DNA of 64,000 nucleotides from CAZCAQ01 sp964496905 (GCA_964496905.1 CAZCAQ010000001.1:57363-121362); one strand, 5' to 3'; counted from the first letter of the stretch, positions 1-7,831 are shown. The notes: generated by a model not told the origin, from the sequence alone. A program made the numbers and translations.

Positions 1-1
1 C

Positions 2-376
2 AAAAAAACTCAGGCAAGCGTTGACGAACAGTCACAAGAAGATAAAGAAACGCAAGCAAGTCCATTTAAGAAATTGGCTGAAAGTACACCAAACACACAG
101 TCACCAGCAGTTCTCCAAGCAAGCACTGACGACGACGGCACATTAATTTCGGGCACAGATGGAGAGGGCACACCTGTAGGCGGTATGGGTAATTCGCTTG
201 CCGCTGGAACTGGTTCACAAAGCTCGCCAAGTGTACCTTCAACCGGAAGCACCGCGGTAACAATGGGAGTAATTCTTTCAACTGCTGCATTAGCTTTTGG
301 CTTTTTTATAATGGCCAAAAACCCACGAAAACTAGCTCTTTCTAGGTTTGAGAAGAAGATAACGAAGAAGCTTTAA
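2..376 (+). CDS. Sortase-anchored surface protein, C-terminal part
   Basis: The reading frame is open to the window edge, so the N-terminus is missing; a TTG at 74 is only an internal codon. The visible part is a Ser/Thr/Gly/Pro-rich, low-complexity stalk followed by VPSTG (bases 233-247), a hydrophobic stretch of about 20 residues and a Lys/Arg-rich tail. That order is the classic cell-wall sorting signal, with VPSTG in place of LPXTG. A sortase gene lies tail-to-tail 15 bases downstream on the other strand. Inference: the protein is cleaved between Thr and Gly and attached covalently to the envelope. The function of its outer domain cannot be seen here. Confidence 0.75.
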   Translation, partial: KKTQASVDEQSQEDKETQASPFKKLAESTPNTQSPAVLQASTDDDGTLISGTDGEGTPVGGMGNSLAAGTGSQSSPSVPSTGSTAVTMGVILSTAALAFGFFIMAKNPRKLALSRFEKKITKKL

Positions 377-391
377 AACCTACCGCGATTT

Positions 392-1123
392 TTATAATTC
401 CTGATGCACCGCTACAACCTCAAACCGCTTTGCCTTTGTTCCTGCAGGCCAACACGTCATTAACACCAACGACGACTCAGTTGGATCATTTGGCTTTTTG
501 TTAGACAGTGGGTTTACCTCTGATACCTTCAAAACCTGAGAATCCTCAACCCTATACAAATAGTTTTTGTCCGCAAAATTTACAATAATTTCATCGCCCG
601 TTTCAAGTTCGTCCAACTTAGAAAAAATTGTTTTGTAGTTGCGTGCATTATAAAAAACTGGCAATACGGAATGACCATATAAATAACTGGTTCCTGGTTG
701 TCCGGGGTGCGCAGAACCTTTGTAATGGCCAATAAATTCATCGGGGCTTAAGTTGGTTGAATCGGTTTCTACGATTGCGCTTTGAATACCCAGCTTTGGA
801 ATGGTTATATAAAAATAGTCTGGAGTTTCACCAATAGAATCAGTACTAACTGACGGAACATTCTGTAACTCGGTAAATGAAAAATCGCGATAACCAGTTG
901 AGTATCCTAAAACGCTTTTTTCCGCCACAGCAGGCACTTTTGCATCGGCTTTAAAAAAATACACTGGAACTACAATTTGAGTAATTATCAACAAACCAGC
1001 TATAACAAAGGGTAAAACGGGAAAAACAGTAGAATTTCCCCAAAAGTAAAAATTGCGGTTCTTAAAGAAATTCTCTTTTTCTACCTTTTTTTCATACCGG
1101 ACAGGTTTAAAATATGGTGGCAT
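392..1123 (-). CDS. Sortase family transpeptidase
   Basis: 243 aa with a cytoplasmic basic N-terminus, one membrane segment at about 33-55 and a sortase domain from about 100 to the end. The catalytic set is visible: His151 in YGHS, Cys224 in LMTCW and Arg233 in TKAKR. Sortases cleave a C-terminal sorting signal and transfer the protein to a wall or pilin amine. The start codon overlaps the last base of the holA-like gene, and this is the last gene of the operon that begins with pgk. The neighbouring convergent gene ends in a VPSTG sorting signal and is the obvious substrate candidate. The subclass (D or E) is not decided. Confidence 0.92.
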   Translation of the reverse strand: MPPYFKPVRYEKKVEKENFFKNRNFYFWGNSTVFPVLPFVIAGLLIITQIVVPVYFFKADAKVPAVAEKSVLGYSTGYRDFSFTELQNVPSVSTDSIGETPDYFYITIPKLGIQSAIVETDSTNLSPDEFIGHYKGSAHPGQPGTSYLYGHSVLPVFYNARNYKTIFSKLDELETGDEIIVNFADKNYLYRVEDSQVLKVSEVNPLSNKKPNDPTESSLVLMTCWPAGTKAKRFEVVAVHQEL

Positions 1124-1824
1124 TAAGTCTTAGTATAAGACAAAATCTTCTCAACAGCCAAAAAGTTCATTAAGTCGGCTGAAATTACGCCAGTTTTCAC
1201 TTTTTTATCAATAGCGTGCATAAAGTCAAAAAGCTCCAAAACTTCGTTTTCTTCAAATTTTTGAGCTTGGGATTGTGCTTTACGTTTGGTGTAGTCTTTC
1301 ATTTCAGCAAGTTCGGGGCTATTAAATTTGGCGTAAAACACATTGCGCAATGCATATAAAATCATAGAAAAAATGTAAAAGGGGTCATTGCCTTCCTCCG
1401 CCAAAACTTCCAATTCAGCGTGAGCTAAGTTTCTTTTTTGCAAAAAAAGCGCGTCTAAAAAACGAAACATATCGGCGTTTCTTTTTTGATTTACTGAAGC
1501 TTCTTTAAACCCGAGCTTTTTGGGGTTTTTGATAAAAACGTGAGTCGCACCCAAACTGTAAGGAAAAACTAAAATAACTTTAGTTTCCTTGGGAACTTGT
1601 AATAATACTTCGTAGTATGGAACCGGATCCACGGACTTTTCAAATCTTAAAACTATAAATGGTGGGTTTTGGAAAATATCAAAAGTTCGAGCTGAATCTA
1701 AAAATTTAGCGGCAGATACATCGGATGCAATAAATTCCAGCTTTTCGCCGCTAACGGTCTTTTTCATCTCGACAAGAGATTTTTCTAACAAAGAAAGATT
1801 TTCACCATGTAATAAAAAGATCAT
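1123..1824 (-). CDS. holA: DNA polymerase III delta subunit (HolA-like), reduced
   Basis: 233 aa against about 340 in typical HolA. It starts with a MIFLLHGENLSLLEK-type segment where HolA proteins have the P-loop-like FLLYGED region, has a middle region matching the AAA+ lid (FDIFQNPPFIVLRFEKS) and an all-helical C-terminal collar-like region. HolA is the clamp-loader subunit that opens the beta clamp. It sits between the LCP gene (8-base gap) and the sortase gene (1-base overlap), so it is co-transcribed with glycolytic and wall genes. The assignment rests on pattern rather than on a diagnostic catalytic motif, because delta does not hydrolyse ATP. Confidence 0.7.
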   Translation of the reverse strand: MIFLLHGENLSLLEKSLVEMKKTVSGEKLEFIASDVSAAKFLDSARTFDIFQNPPFIVLRFEKSVDPVPYYEVLLQVPKETKVILVFPYSLGATHVFIKNPKKLGFKEASVNQKRNADMFRFLDALFLQKRNLAHAELEVLAEEGNDPFYIFSMILYALRNVFYAKFNSPELAEMKDYTKRKAQSQAQKFEENEVLELFDFMHAIDKKVKTGVISADLMNFLAVEKILSYTKT

Positions 1825-1832
1825 CGCGAGTC

Positions 1833-2906
1833 TTACTCACCAAAAAGATATCTTTGAACATAAGCGTGCATTTGAGAAAAGTTACCTGCTCTAGGAATTA
1901 GCACGTACGCGCCACCGTACAAACTTGTGTCCTCAGGCGAATACAACAAACCACCTTGATCTGAAGTACTACGGTCGTCAAGAACTATGGACTTAACTTT
2001 ATCAAACTGAACTTGCCTGGACATAAAGAAAAATCCTTGGGCTGAGGCTAAATCAACATTTGTATCTACGTTGTTTGCGTACGATTTGTACAGACTTGTT
2101 AGTTTATCTATATCAATTAGTGTACTTGCACTTAAAGCCTTATCTTTTATGGCCATAATTAGCAACTGTTGACGCTTGGAGCGAGCAAAGTCAGTATCTT
2201 CTCCATTGGTACCTTTACGTGAGCGGGCAAATTTTAAAGCCGTAGCGCCATCCATTCTTTGCTTACCTGCCTTAAAAGTGATAGTTTCGTAACGTTCAGC
2301 TTCTGGAGCATTTTCTTTTCCTTCAATGGGATATTGATAGTCAGTAAAAGTTCTTTCCACATTTACGTCAACGCCACCAAGCGAGTTGATTGTGTCCTCA
2401 AAGAGGTCAAAGTTAATTACGGCATAATAATGAATTGGAATGCCCAATACATCCTCAACCACCTTTGTAAGCTCATCGGCGCCTCCATAGGCGTAGGCAG
2501 CGTTTATTTTGGTGCTATAACCAGATGGCGTTTTTACCCATAAATCTCGAGGAAGTGACATTAACACAACGTTTTTTTCAACAGTACCAATAGAGGCAAC
2601 TAAAATGGTGTCAGTCAAAAAGGCACCTTCGTTAATTTTGCTCTTTGTGCGCTGATCTGAACCTAAAACCAGAATATTTATGCGGCCGTCTGTTTCTTTT
2701 AGCTGTGCTGTAGAAATTTCACCTGCAATTGTAACTGGATTAAAAATAGATCCTGCTTTAAAAGCAAATAATGCTCCTATTGCCAAAAATACCCCTAATA
2801 CACCCAAAATCATATACTTCTTTTTAGCCGTTTTTTGTGGGGCAATACTTATTGTATCCTGCGCCTTTTTGTTTGCCAGCGCAGAGTTCATATCCATATA
2901 TTTCAT
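1833..2906 (-). CDS. LytR-CpsA-Psr (LCP) family wall-polymer ligase
   Basis: 357 aa with a short cytoplasmic tail, a membrane segment at about 31-52, and an extracellular LCP domain. Family motifs are seen: INILVLGSDQR, DTILVASI, VVLMSLPRDLWV, and a late FARSRKGTNGEDTDFARSKRQQ stretch with the Arg residues that bind the polyprenyl pyrophosphate. LCP enzymes transfer undecaprenyl-linked polysaccharides or teichoic acids to peptidoglycan. It begins two bases after tpiA stops; several in-frame ATGs lie close together (2906, 2897, 2891). It probably uses lipid-linked glycans made by the WecA/TagO-like protein at 30091. Confidence 0.93.
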   Translation of the reverse strand: MKYMDMNSALANKKAQDTISIAPQKTAKKKYMILGVLGVFLAIGALFAFKAGSIFNPVTIAGEISTAQLKETDGRINILVLGSDQRTKSKINEGAFLTDTILVASIGTVEKNVVLMSLPRDLWVKTPSGYSTKINAAYAYGGADELTKVVEDVLGIPIHYYAVINFDLFEDTINSLGGVDVNVERTFTDYQYPIEGKENAPEAERYETITFKAGKQRMDGATALKFARSRKGTNGEDTDFARSKRQQLLIMAIKDKALSASTLIDIDKLTSLYKSYANNVDTNVDLASAQGFFFMSRQVQFDKVKSIVLDDRSTSDQGGLLYSPEDTSLYGGAYVLIPRAGNFSQMHAYVQRYLFGE

Positions 2907-2908
2907 AA

Positions 2909-3583
2909 TTACTCTGAAAAACCTTTAATAACTTCAAAAAAATGACCGGGGTCTAAACTTGCATTTCCAACCAGAAGGCCATCTAACCCTACTATCTTAC
3001 CTAAGGAGGTGGCGTTTTGTCTATTAACAGATCCTCCGTATAAAACTCCTAAAAAGTTGCTGCCAAATTTGGCTCGAAACTGTTTTACACGGCTTTCTAC
3101 AAAAGAAGAATCTACGTTTTTGTAATGGCCATCGTTTGAAATGTCACCTGGATCTTCAAGTGCAATAAAAGTGTTAAAAAAATAATCTGGCATGGTTAAA
3201 ATTGATTCAAAATCTGATAAACACACAATTGGAATCATTTCGTTTTTCATACAAATTAAAGCTTTCTCGCAAGTTTGTTCAAAAGTTGAATGAGTTTCGC
3301 TGTGACCAACCATTACGTATTTGGCAAACTCTCTAACTTGAAATGCCGCAACACTTCCCGTAAATGTTCCTTGCTGATTTTGATGTGCATCCTGCGCGCA
3401 TACTTCAAATTTGTTTTTTACTTGAGAAAGATGCTGTAAGTAAGGAAAGGAGGGCGCAACCACAACAGTTACTTTTGTAAAATCCAAATTTGGAGCATAT
3501 TTGTTTACAAACTCATCAACCCAAAAATTGATGTCATCTGTGTTTTTATTCATTTTCCAGTTTGCAACTATAAGTTTTTTCAT
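2909..3583 (-). CDS. tpiA: Triosephosphate isomerase, divergent short form
   Basis: 224 aa; bacterial enzymes are about 250. It interconverts dihydroxyacetone phosphate and glyceraldehyde 3-phosphate in the cytosol. Visible residues: Asn8 and Lys10 in ANWKMN, the catalytic His in VGHSE, and phosphate-binding YGGSVN and LLVGNASL near the C-terminus. The catalytic Glu is probably the E of FIALEDPGDIS, where most enzymes have AYEPVWAIGTG; the flexible loop 6 is therefore unusual and closer in length to archaeal forms. The usual HSERR is HSETH. The start directly follows the stop of the AOR-like gene, so translation is probably coupled. Confidence 0.9.
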   Translation of the reverse strand: MKKLIVANWKMNKNTDDINFWVDEFVNKYAPNLDFTKVTVVVAPSFPYLQHLSQVKNKFEVCAQDAHQNQQGTFTGSVAAFQVREFAKYVMVGHSETHSTFEQTCEKALICMKNEMIPIVCLSDFESILTMPDYFFNTFIALEDPGDISNDGHYKNVDSSFVESRVKQFRAKFGSNFLGVLYGGSVNRQNATSLGKIVGLDGLLVGNASLDPGHFFEVIKGFSE

Positions 3584-4459
3584 TTACTGCAATTCCTTTA
3601 AAGTTTTGTCTACTAGCAATGGTAAATCTTCAATATCTTCGTGGCGATATTCATATCCTAAAGCATTTAAACATGCAAAAACAGTACCTACGTCAGAATA
3701 AATTTTTTGAGAATAAGCACAGGCAACAAGCGAGTGGACCAACACATTTCCTCCAATTTCGCCTGTTCTGGATAAGCTGCATCCCATAGGACATCCTGAG
3801 CAAGATGGAAAAAAGTCACGAGTTACGGACATTTTTTCGGTGCCACTTAACAACGATTTATATAGCATTTCGTATTTAGCGCGATTAGCGATCTCAAAAA
3901 AGTTGTTACCGGTTATAACGAGCCCAAGCAAATTTTTGGCCAAAAACTTGGTTTCAAGGTAATTTTCTGGAGTTACAAAATAACCGTCCAATGTAAGTTT
4001 TGAAAGAATTTGTGATAAATCGGAGAAAATATACAAACTGCGTTTTCCGGGCAAACCAATTGAATTTAAATCAGTGCTCTTTGGCAAAAATTCAACATTT
4101 GTATCGTTAATATTAAGTATTACTTGTTCCTCTTTAGTGGCACCCTTAATAACAATTGAATCTACTCCAGTAAAACGAATGCGATACGAAAGCCCGCCTC
4201 CAACATACAAATCTTCAACTACACCGCCAGTTTGCAAAACAACTGAAGTTTTTGAAGCGTATGGAAAAAAACCATTTAACGGGCCAACAGAAAAAATAAT
4301 CGGATCTTCGTCGCGATAAATAGAAAATAGTTTAAGCCCAAGCGATACCCCACCAATGTAATGATACAAGTCTGGAAAAGAACGTACTTCACTTGTTTTG
4401 TGCTTTAGGTCAATTATTAATGCTTTTTTTGCTTTTTCGGAAAAACTAAATGAGGGCAT
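3584..4459 (-). CDS. Truncated aldehyde:ferredoxin oxidoreductase-like protein
   Basis: About 291 aa from the ATG at 4459, which has GAGGA 6 bases upstream; a longer frame begins at 4513 but lies deeper inside the ferredoxin gene. Residues about 10-130 match domain 1 of tungsten AOR enzymes (IIFSVGPLNG, then GGGLSYRIRFTGVDSIVIKG). A CSGCPMGC motif near residue 220 matches the CxxCxxxC that supplies three of the four iron-sulfur ligands of AOR. The protein then stops at about half the 600-residue family length. The glycine-rich pterin-binding segment (RGGVGAVMGSKNLKA in Pyrococcus AOR) is replaced by unrelated sequence. Inference: it binds a cluster but probably not tungstopterin. It sits between ferredoxin and tpiA. 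Confidence 0.8.
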   Translation of the reverse strand: MPSFSFSEKAKKALIIDLKHKTSEVRSFPDLYHYIGGVSLGLKLFSIYRDEDPIIFSVGPLNGFFPYASKTSVVLQTGGVVEDLYVGGGLSYRIRFTGVDSIVIKGATKEEQVILNINDTNVEFLPKSTDLNSIGLPGKRSLYIFSDLSQILSKLTLDGYFVTPENYLETKFLAKNLLGLVITGNNFFEIANRAKYEMLYKSLLSGTEKMSVTRDFFPSCSGCPMGCSLSRTGEIGGNVLVHSLVACAYSQKIYSDVGTVFACLNALGYEYRHEDIEDLPLLVDKTLKELQ

Positions 4460-4724
4460 GTTGTTCCTCACAATCGTCAACTGAAAAAACAAGAGTTGGA
4501 CAGATTTTGGCAATCATTTCAATGTCAGTTTCTTGAACACGGGGGTCGAGTAAAATTTCGTATCGAGATTCTTTTTTTACTTCGTCAAATTTTTTAAAAA
4601 TGCGGATTAAGCTGTCGTCTAGCCCAACGCGATTTAGTTGGCGCTGAACTTCCATAACACAAAGTTCACACCCTATGCATTTTTCGGGAAATTGGACTGT
4701 TAATTTTTTAGCCGTTGTAGCCAA
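4446..4724 (-). CDS. Single-cluster ferredoxin-like protein
   Basis: 92 aa with Cys16, Cys19 and Cys22 (CIGCELC) and a distant Cys75 followed by Pro (KICP), the ligand pattern of a single [4Fe-4S] ferredoxin. A second cluster is absent. The gene overlaps pgk upstream by 17 bases and the AOR-like gene downstream by 14, so all three are translated from one message. The obvious partner is the AOR-like protein. Its role as an electron carrier is known of the family; the pairing is inferred from position. Confidence 0.87.
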   Translation of the reverse strand: MATTAKKLTVQFPEKCIGCELCVMEVQRQLNRVGLDDSLIRIFKKFDEVKKESRYEILLDPRVQETDIEMIAKICPTLVFSVDDCEEQHALI

Positions 4725-5682
4725 GTACTTTAAGGCCTGGAAGATTTCCGTTTGAAAGAAAATCTAACATTGCGCCCCCTCCAGTTGAAATGAATTTAAA
4801 TTTGTCTAATAAGCCAAACTTGGTCAGTGCGTGAATAGTATCACCTCCACCAGCAACGGAAAAGGCTTGCGAATTTGCTATGGCTTGAGCAATTTTTTGG
4901 GTTCCTGTGGCATATTGATCTTGCTCAAAAAGCCCCATGGGTCCAGCCCAAACTACTGATTTTGCGCGAGAAATTATGCGTTCGTAAACAGCTATTGTTT
5001 GTGGCCCAATATCTTTATTGTCTATGTAATCCGTTGGTAAATACAGGTTTGATGGTTGGTAAGTATCCCAGTCGAGCCCAAGTTTTCCTCCCAAAAGGAC
5101 AAAATCTGCGGTTTCTACAAATTTTTTAACTAATGGCTTTTTTGTTTCTAATTTGGCGCCCCCAATTATTGCTGTCAGAGGTCGAACGGGATTTTTTGTA
5201 AGTGTTGAAAGCTGTTGAACTTCATTAATAAGTGTAAAACCCGCAAAAGAAGGCAAGATTTTTGGAAGCATAGTAATAGATGTTTGTTCTCTGTGAGAAG
5301 AAGCAAAAGCCTCATTTACATAAAGTGTTGCGTTTGTTTGAGATACAATCTCTTTGGCAAAATTTAGATCATTTTGAGTTTCGCGCGCGTCAAAACGAAT
5401 ATTTTCCAAAAGCTCATATTTACCTGGAATTAGATTTTTATCAAAAAATGGCTTTAATTGCTGCGTTGAAAGATTTTGGTCGTTTTGCGTAGGACGCCCC
5501 ATGTGGCCAATAATTACAGGAAAGGCCTCATGTGCAATTATGTACTGAAGAGTCTTAAGACAAGAATTTAGGCGAAATTCATCCTGAATTTGACCATTTT
5601 CAATTGGAACGTCTAAATCGCACCTTACGAGAATTTTTTGATTTGGTTGAAGTTGAGCGTGTTCAATATTTAAAAGAGGCAT
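4708..5682 (-). CDS. pgk: Phosphoglycerate kinase
   Basis: About 324 aa from the ATG at 5682; a frame open to 5757 would add a spurious hydrophobic leader that overlaps a terminator and the promoter. Typical PGK is about 390 aa, so several loops are trimmed. Seen: KILVRCDLDVP at the start, GHMGRP, LLENIRF, NEAFASSHR, GGAKLETK, WAGPMGLFE and a C-terminal GGGDTIHAL then STGGGAMLDFLSNG. It makes ATP from 1,3-bisphosphoglycerate. It is the first gene of a seven-gene operon; a TATAAT box 7 bases before the ATG suggests a leaderless message. Confidence 0.96.
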   Translation of the reverse strand: MPLLNIEHAQLQPNQKILVRCDLDVPIENGQIQDEFRLNSCLKTLQYIIAHEAFPVIIGHMGRPTQNDQNLSTQQLKPFFDKNLIPGKYELLENIRFDARETQNDLNFAKEIVSQTNATLYVNEAFASSHREQTSITMLPKILPSFAGFTLINEVQQLSTLTKNPVRPLTAIIGGAKLETKKPLVKKFVETADFVLLGGKLGLDWDTYQPSNLYLPTDYIDNKDIGPQTIAVYERIISRAKSVVWAGPMGLFEQDQYATGTQKIAQAIANSQAFSVAGGGDTIHALTKFGLLDKFKFISTGGGAMLDFLSNGNLPGLKVLGYNG

Positions 5683-5689
5683 TGTGTAG

Positions 5690-5695
5690 ATTATA
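5690..5695 (-). promoter_or_regulatory. -10 box of the pgk operon, leaderless type
   Basis: TATAAT on the minus strand, separated from the pgk ATG by exactly 7 bases. No Shine-Dalgarno site fits in between, so transcription should start at or next to the start codon. Confidence 0.7.
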
Positions 5696-5700
5696 GCTAA

Positions 5701-5755
5701 AAAAAGCAAAAAGAGCGCCCCGCTTAAATTTCTTGTTAGATTTTTAAGGCGGGGC
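5701..5755 (-). terminator. Intrinsic terminator of the lipoprotein gene
   Basis: On the minus strand a GC-rich stem (GCCCCGC-TTAAA pairing with TTTAAGCGGGGC, arms 5743-5755 and 5717-5728) is followed by CTCTTTTTGCTTTTT. It isolates the lipoprotein gene from the pgk operon promoter just downstream. Confidence 0.85.
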
Positions 5756-5772
5756 ATAATCCTAAGTTTAGG

Positions 5773-6294
5773 TTACGGAGATGCGGGAGTAGGCGTCGTC
5801 GGGTCTGAAACAGCAGTTGGCGGTGGGTATGGCTCTGAAATCGGCGTGACATCAGGCGGAAGCAGCGCTGGCGTTACAGTCTCAGGCACATACAACGGTG
5901 ACGCTGGCGTCGGTGTTAGAATAGGCGTCGCAGTTTTCTCGGGCCGCGGTCTGTCGGTGGGGACTTCCGTTGGCACCGTAGTTGGTGTCATGGTCGGGGT
6001 ATGTGTCCACGTCGGCCAAAGTCGGGTTGAAGTTGCAGTTGCAGTTGGCGTCGCCGTAGCTGTAGCTGTAGTAGTCACGGTAGGGGTCAATGTTGCCATT
6101 GTAGCCTTATAAGTCGCATCGGCAGCTGCCTGCACACATCGCGAACAGCCATTTTCCGTTGACGTAACAACAACCTCCACTACACGTGTTACTTCCATCA
6201 CGACTGGCGTAAGTAGCACCTGGATGTCGATTTGCTGGGGTTTACATGCAACCAGCAAGAACAAAAAAAATACAAAAACTATTACTTTTTTCAA
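5773..6294 (-). CDS. Thr/Pro-rich lipoprotein
   Basis: 173 aa starting at TTG 6294 with AGGAG 9 bases upstream. A signal peptide ends in a lipobox (LLVAC, Cys17), so it is probably a lipid-anchored surface protein. It continues with an EVTRVVEVVVTSTENG stretch and a cysteine pair CSRC, and then about 110 residues of low-complexity Thr/Pro/Ala repeats that could be an extended stalk. The DNA is clearly more GC-rich than neighbouring genes. The EVTRVVEV phrase is common in Chloroflexota lipoproteins, which hints at transfer, but low complexity makes that weak. It is a single-gene unit with its own promoter and terminator. Confidence 0.8.
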   Translation of the reverse strand: MKKVIVFVFFLFLLVACKPQQIDIQVLLTPVVMEVTRVVEVVVTSTENGCSRCVQAAADATYKATMATLTPTVTTTATATATPTATATSTRLWPTWTHTPTMTPTTVPTEVPTDRPRPEKTATPILTPTPASPLYVPETVTPALLPPDVTPISEPYPPPTAVSDPTTPTPASP

Positions 6295-6330
6295 AGTTCA
6301 ACTCTCCTACTTATTTTAAGATTTAGTGGA

Positions 6331-6358
6331 ATTCTATATTTATAGGGTAAAAAGTCAA
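6331..6358 (-). promoter_or_regulatory. Promoter of the Thr/Pro lipoprotein gene
   Basis: TTGACT-N16-TAGAAT on the minus strand, about 37 bases before the start codon, leaving a true leader that contains the Shine-Dalgarno site. Confidence 0.6.
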
Positions 6359-6400
6359 TAAGGGCAGAATTAAGGCTTTTGTAGAAAAAAAGTCCCTGCG

Positions 6401-7486
6401 CTACTTCCCTGCAAAAATTGCCATCTCAACAAGTCTATTGCTGTAACCCCATTCGTTATCATACCAAGCCATAACTTTTACCAAATCGCCGTCAATAACC
6501 CGTGTCATTTGCAAGTCAACAATTGCGGAGTATTTGCTTCCAATTATGTCGCTAGAAACTAAAGGTTCATGCGTAACTGCCAAAACATTTTTATAAAAAT
6601 CGGTGTCGGAAGCTTTAATAAAGGCGCTGTTTACTTCTTCTACTGTTGTTTTTTTCTCTACTAGCATAGTTATGTCACTTAACGAACCAGTTAACACAGG
6701 AACGCGCAAAGAAATTCCATCAAACTTGTCGCGCAAATCAGGAATTACATCACTTGTCGCTTTTGCAGCACCAGTAGAAGTTGGAATTATGTTAAAAGCT
6801 CCAGCGCGTGCACGACGCATATCAGGTTTTAATGCGGGAGGAGCGCTGTCGACTACATTTTGTTCTGCAGTTAACGCGTGAACAGTTGTCATGGCACTTT
6901 TTAAAATTTTAAAATTGGAGTGCATTACGCTTACAACTGGAGAAATACAGTTTGTGGTGCAAGAAGCATTAGATATTAAGTTTTGACCTAAATATTGATC
7001 GCTGTTAGCTCCTAGCAAAAAAGTCTGAACATTACCTTCTCCACTGACTGGAGCGGAAATTACAACTTTATGCGCTCCTGCATCTAAATGAGCTTTTGCA
7101 GCTCCGTCCTTTGTAAAACGGCCTGTACATTCCAAAACTACATCAACGCCTAGGCTACCCCAAGGCAACATTGCTGGATCTTTTTCGGACAAAAACCTTA
7201 CACGTTTTCCATCAACTACTAAATAAGTTTCTTTTCCAGCAACTAGACCGTAAAATTCTTTGGCCTTGTCCCAACTTTCTAGTTTGTGTGAAACGCCATC
7301 GATTTCAACCGTAACCTCGCGATTGTAAATTCCATAAGATGTATCGTATTTAAGTAAATGAGCTAAAACAGCGGGGCCGCCTAAATCGTTCACGGCAACT
7401 ATTTCAGCGTCGGGGCAGTCAAAAGCTATTTTAAAGGCACAACGGCCTATTCTGCCAAAACCATTAATAGCAATTTTAACGGACAT
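6401..7486 (-). CDS. gap: Glyceraldehyde-3-phosphate dehydrogenase
   Basis: 361 aa from ATG 7486, chosen because MSVKIAINGFGRIGR is the canonical N-terminus and because it overlaps the trxA stop by one base (TAATG). The NAD-binding GFGRIGR, catalytic Cys in SNASCTTNC, HALTAEQN, and the WYDNEWGYSNR C-terminal signature are all present. It is somewhat longer than the usual 335 aa, with extra residues around position 75-120. It oxidises glyceraldehyde 3-phosphate to 1,3-bisphosphoglycerate, the substrate of the nearby PGK. Translation is probably coupled to trxA. Confidence 0.97.
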   Translation of the reverse strand: MSVKIAINGFGRIGRCAFKIAFDCPDAEIVAVNDLGGPAVLAHLLKYDTSYGIYNREVTVEIDGVSHKLESWDKAKEFYGLVAGKETYLVVDGKRVRFLSEKDPAMLPWGSLGVDVVLECTGRFTKDGAAKAHLDAGAHKVVISAPVSGEGNVQTFLLGANSDQYLGQNLISNASCTTNCISPVVSVMHSNFKILKSAMTTVHALTAEQNVVDSAPPALKPDMRRARAGAFNIIPTSTGAAKATSDVIPDLRDKFDGISLRVPVLTGSLSDITMLVEKKTTVEEVNSAFIKASDTDFYKNVLAVTHEPLVSSDIIGSKYSAIVDLQMTRVIDGDLVKVMAWYDNEWGYSNRLVEMAIFAGK

Positions 7487-7758
7487 TAGCTGTTTGCGTG
7501 ACTGTCCAGCCAAGATTTAAGAGTATCTTTTGGCATAGCACCTAAGCGACGATCTACTTCTTTACCGTCTTTAAGCACTACAAAAGTTGGAATACTCATA
7601 ATTCCAAATTGGGCAGCTTGTGCGGAATCTGTTTCCACATCAACTTGTTTAAACTCTATTTTTCCTTTGTAGGTAGGTTCAAGCTCCGCAAAAACGGGCT
7701 TCATTACTTGGCATGGACCACACCAATCGGCGTAAAAATCAATAAGTGTTATAGACAT
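7486..7758 (-). CDS. trxA: Thioredoxin
   Basis: 90 aa, about 15 shorter than E. coli Trx because the N-terminal strand is trimmed. The active site WCGPC is intact, as is the cis-proline region (SIPTFVVLKDG). It reduces protein disulfides in the cytosol. A full AAGGAGG Shine-Dalgarno site stands 6 bases before the ATG. Its stop overlaps the gap start, suggesting coupled expression of thioredoxin with a redox-sensitive glycolytic enzyme. Confidence 0.97.
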   Translation of the reverse strand: MSITLIDFYADWCGPCQVMKPVFAELEPTYKGKIEFKQVDVETDSAQAAQFGIMSIPTFVVLKDGKEVDRRLGAMPKDTLKSWLDSHANS

Positions 7759-7810
7759 AAAAATACCTCCTTAGTATTTAGAGAGCCCTGTTAAAGCTAC
7801 GGACTTCTCC

Positions 7811-7831
7811 AATATTCGCTATGCGAACATT
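7811..7831. promoter_or_regulatory. Inverted repeat upstream of trxA-gap, possible operator
   Basis: Nine-base arms AATATTCGC and GCGAACATT (one mismatch) around TAT, about 55-75 bases before trxA and just downstream of a CTACAAT that could be its -10 box. Position suits a repressor site. The binding protein is unknown. Confidence 0.4.

Noticed and set aside
5846..6112. Valine-rich plus-strand ORF
   Set aside because: Antisense shadow of the Thr/Pro repeats of the lipoprotein gene.
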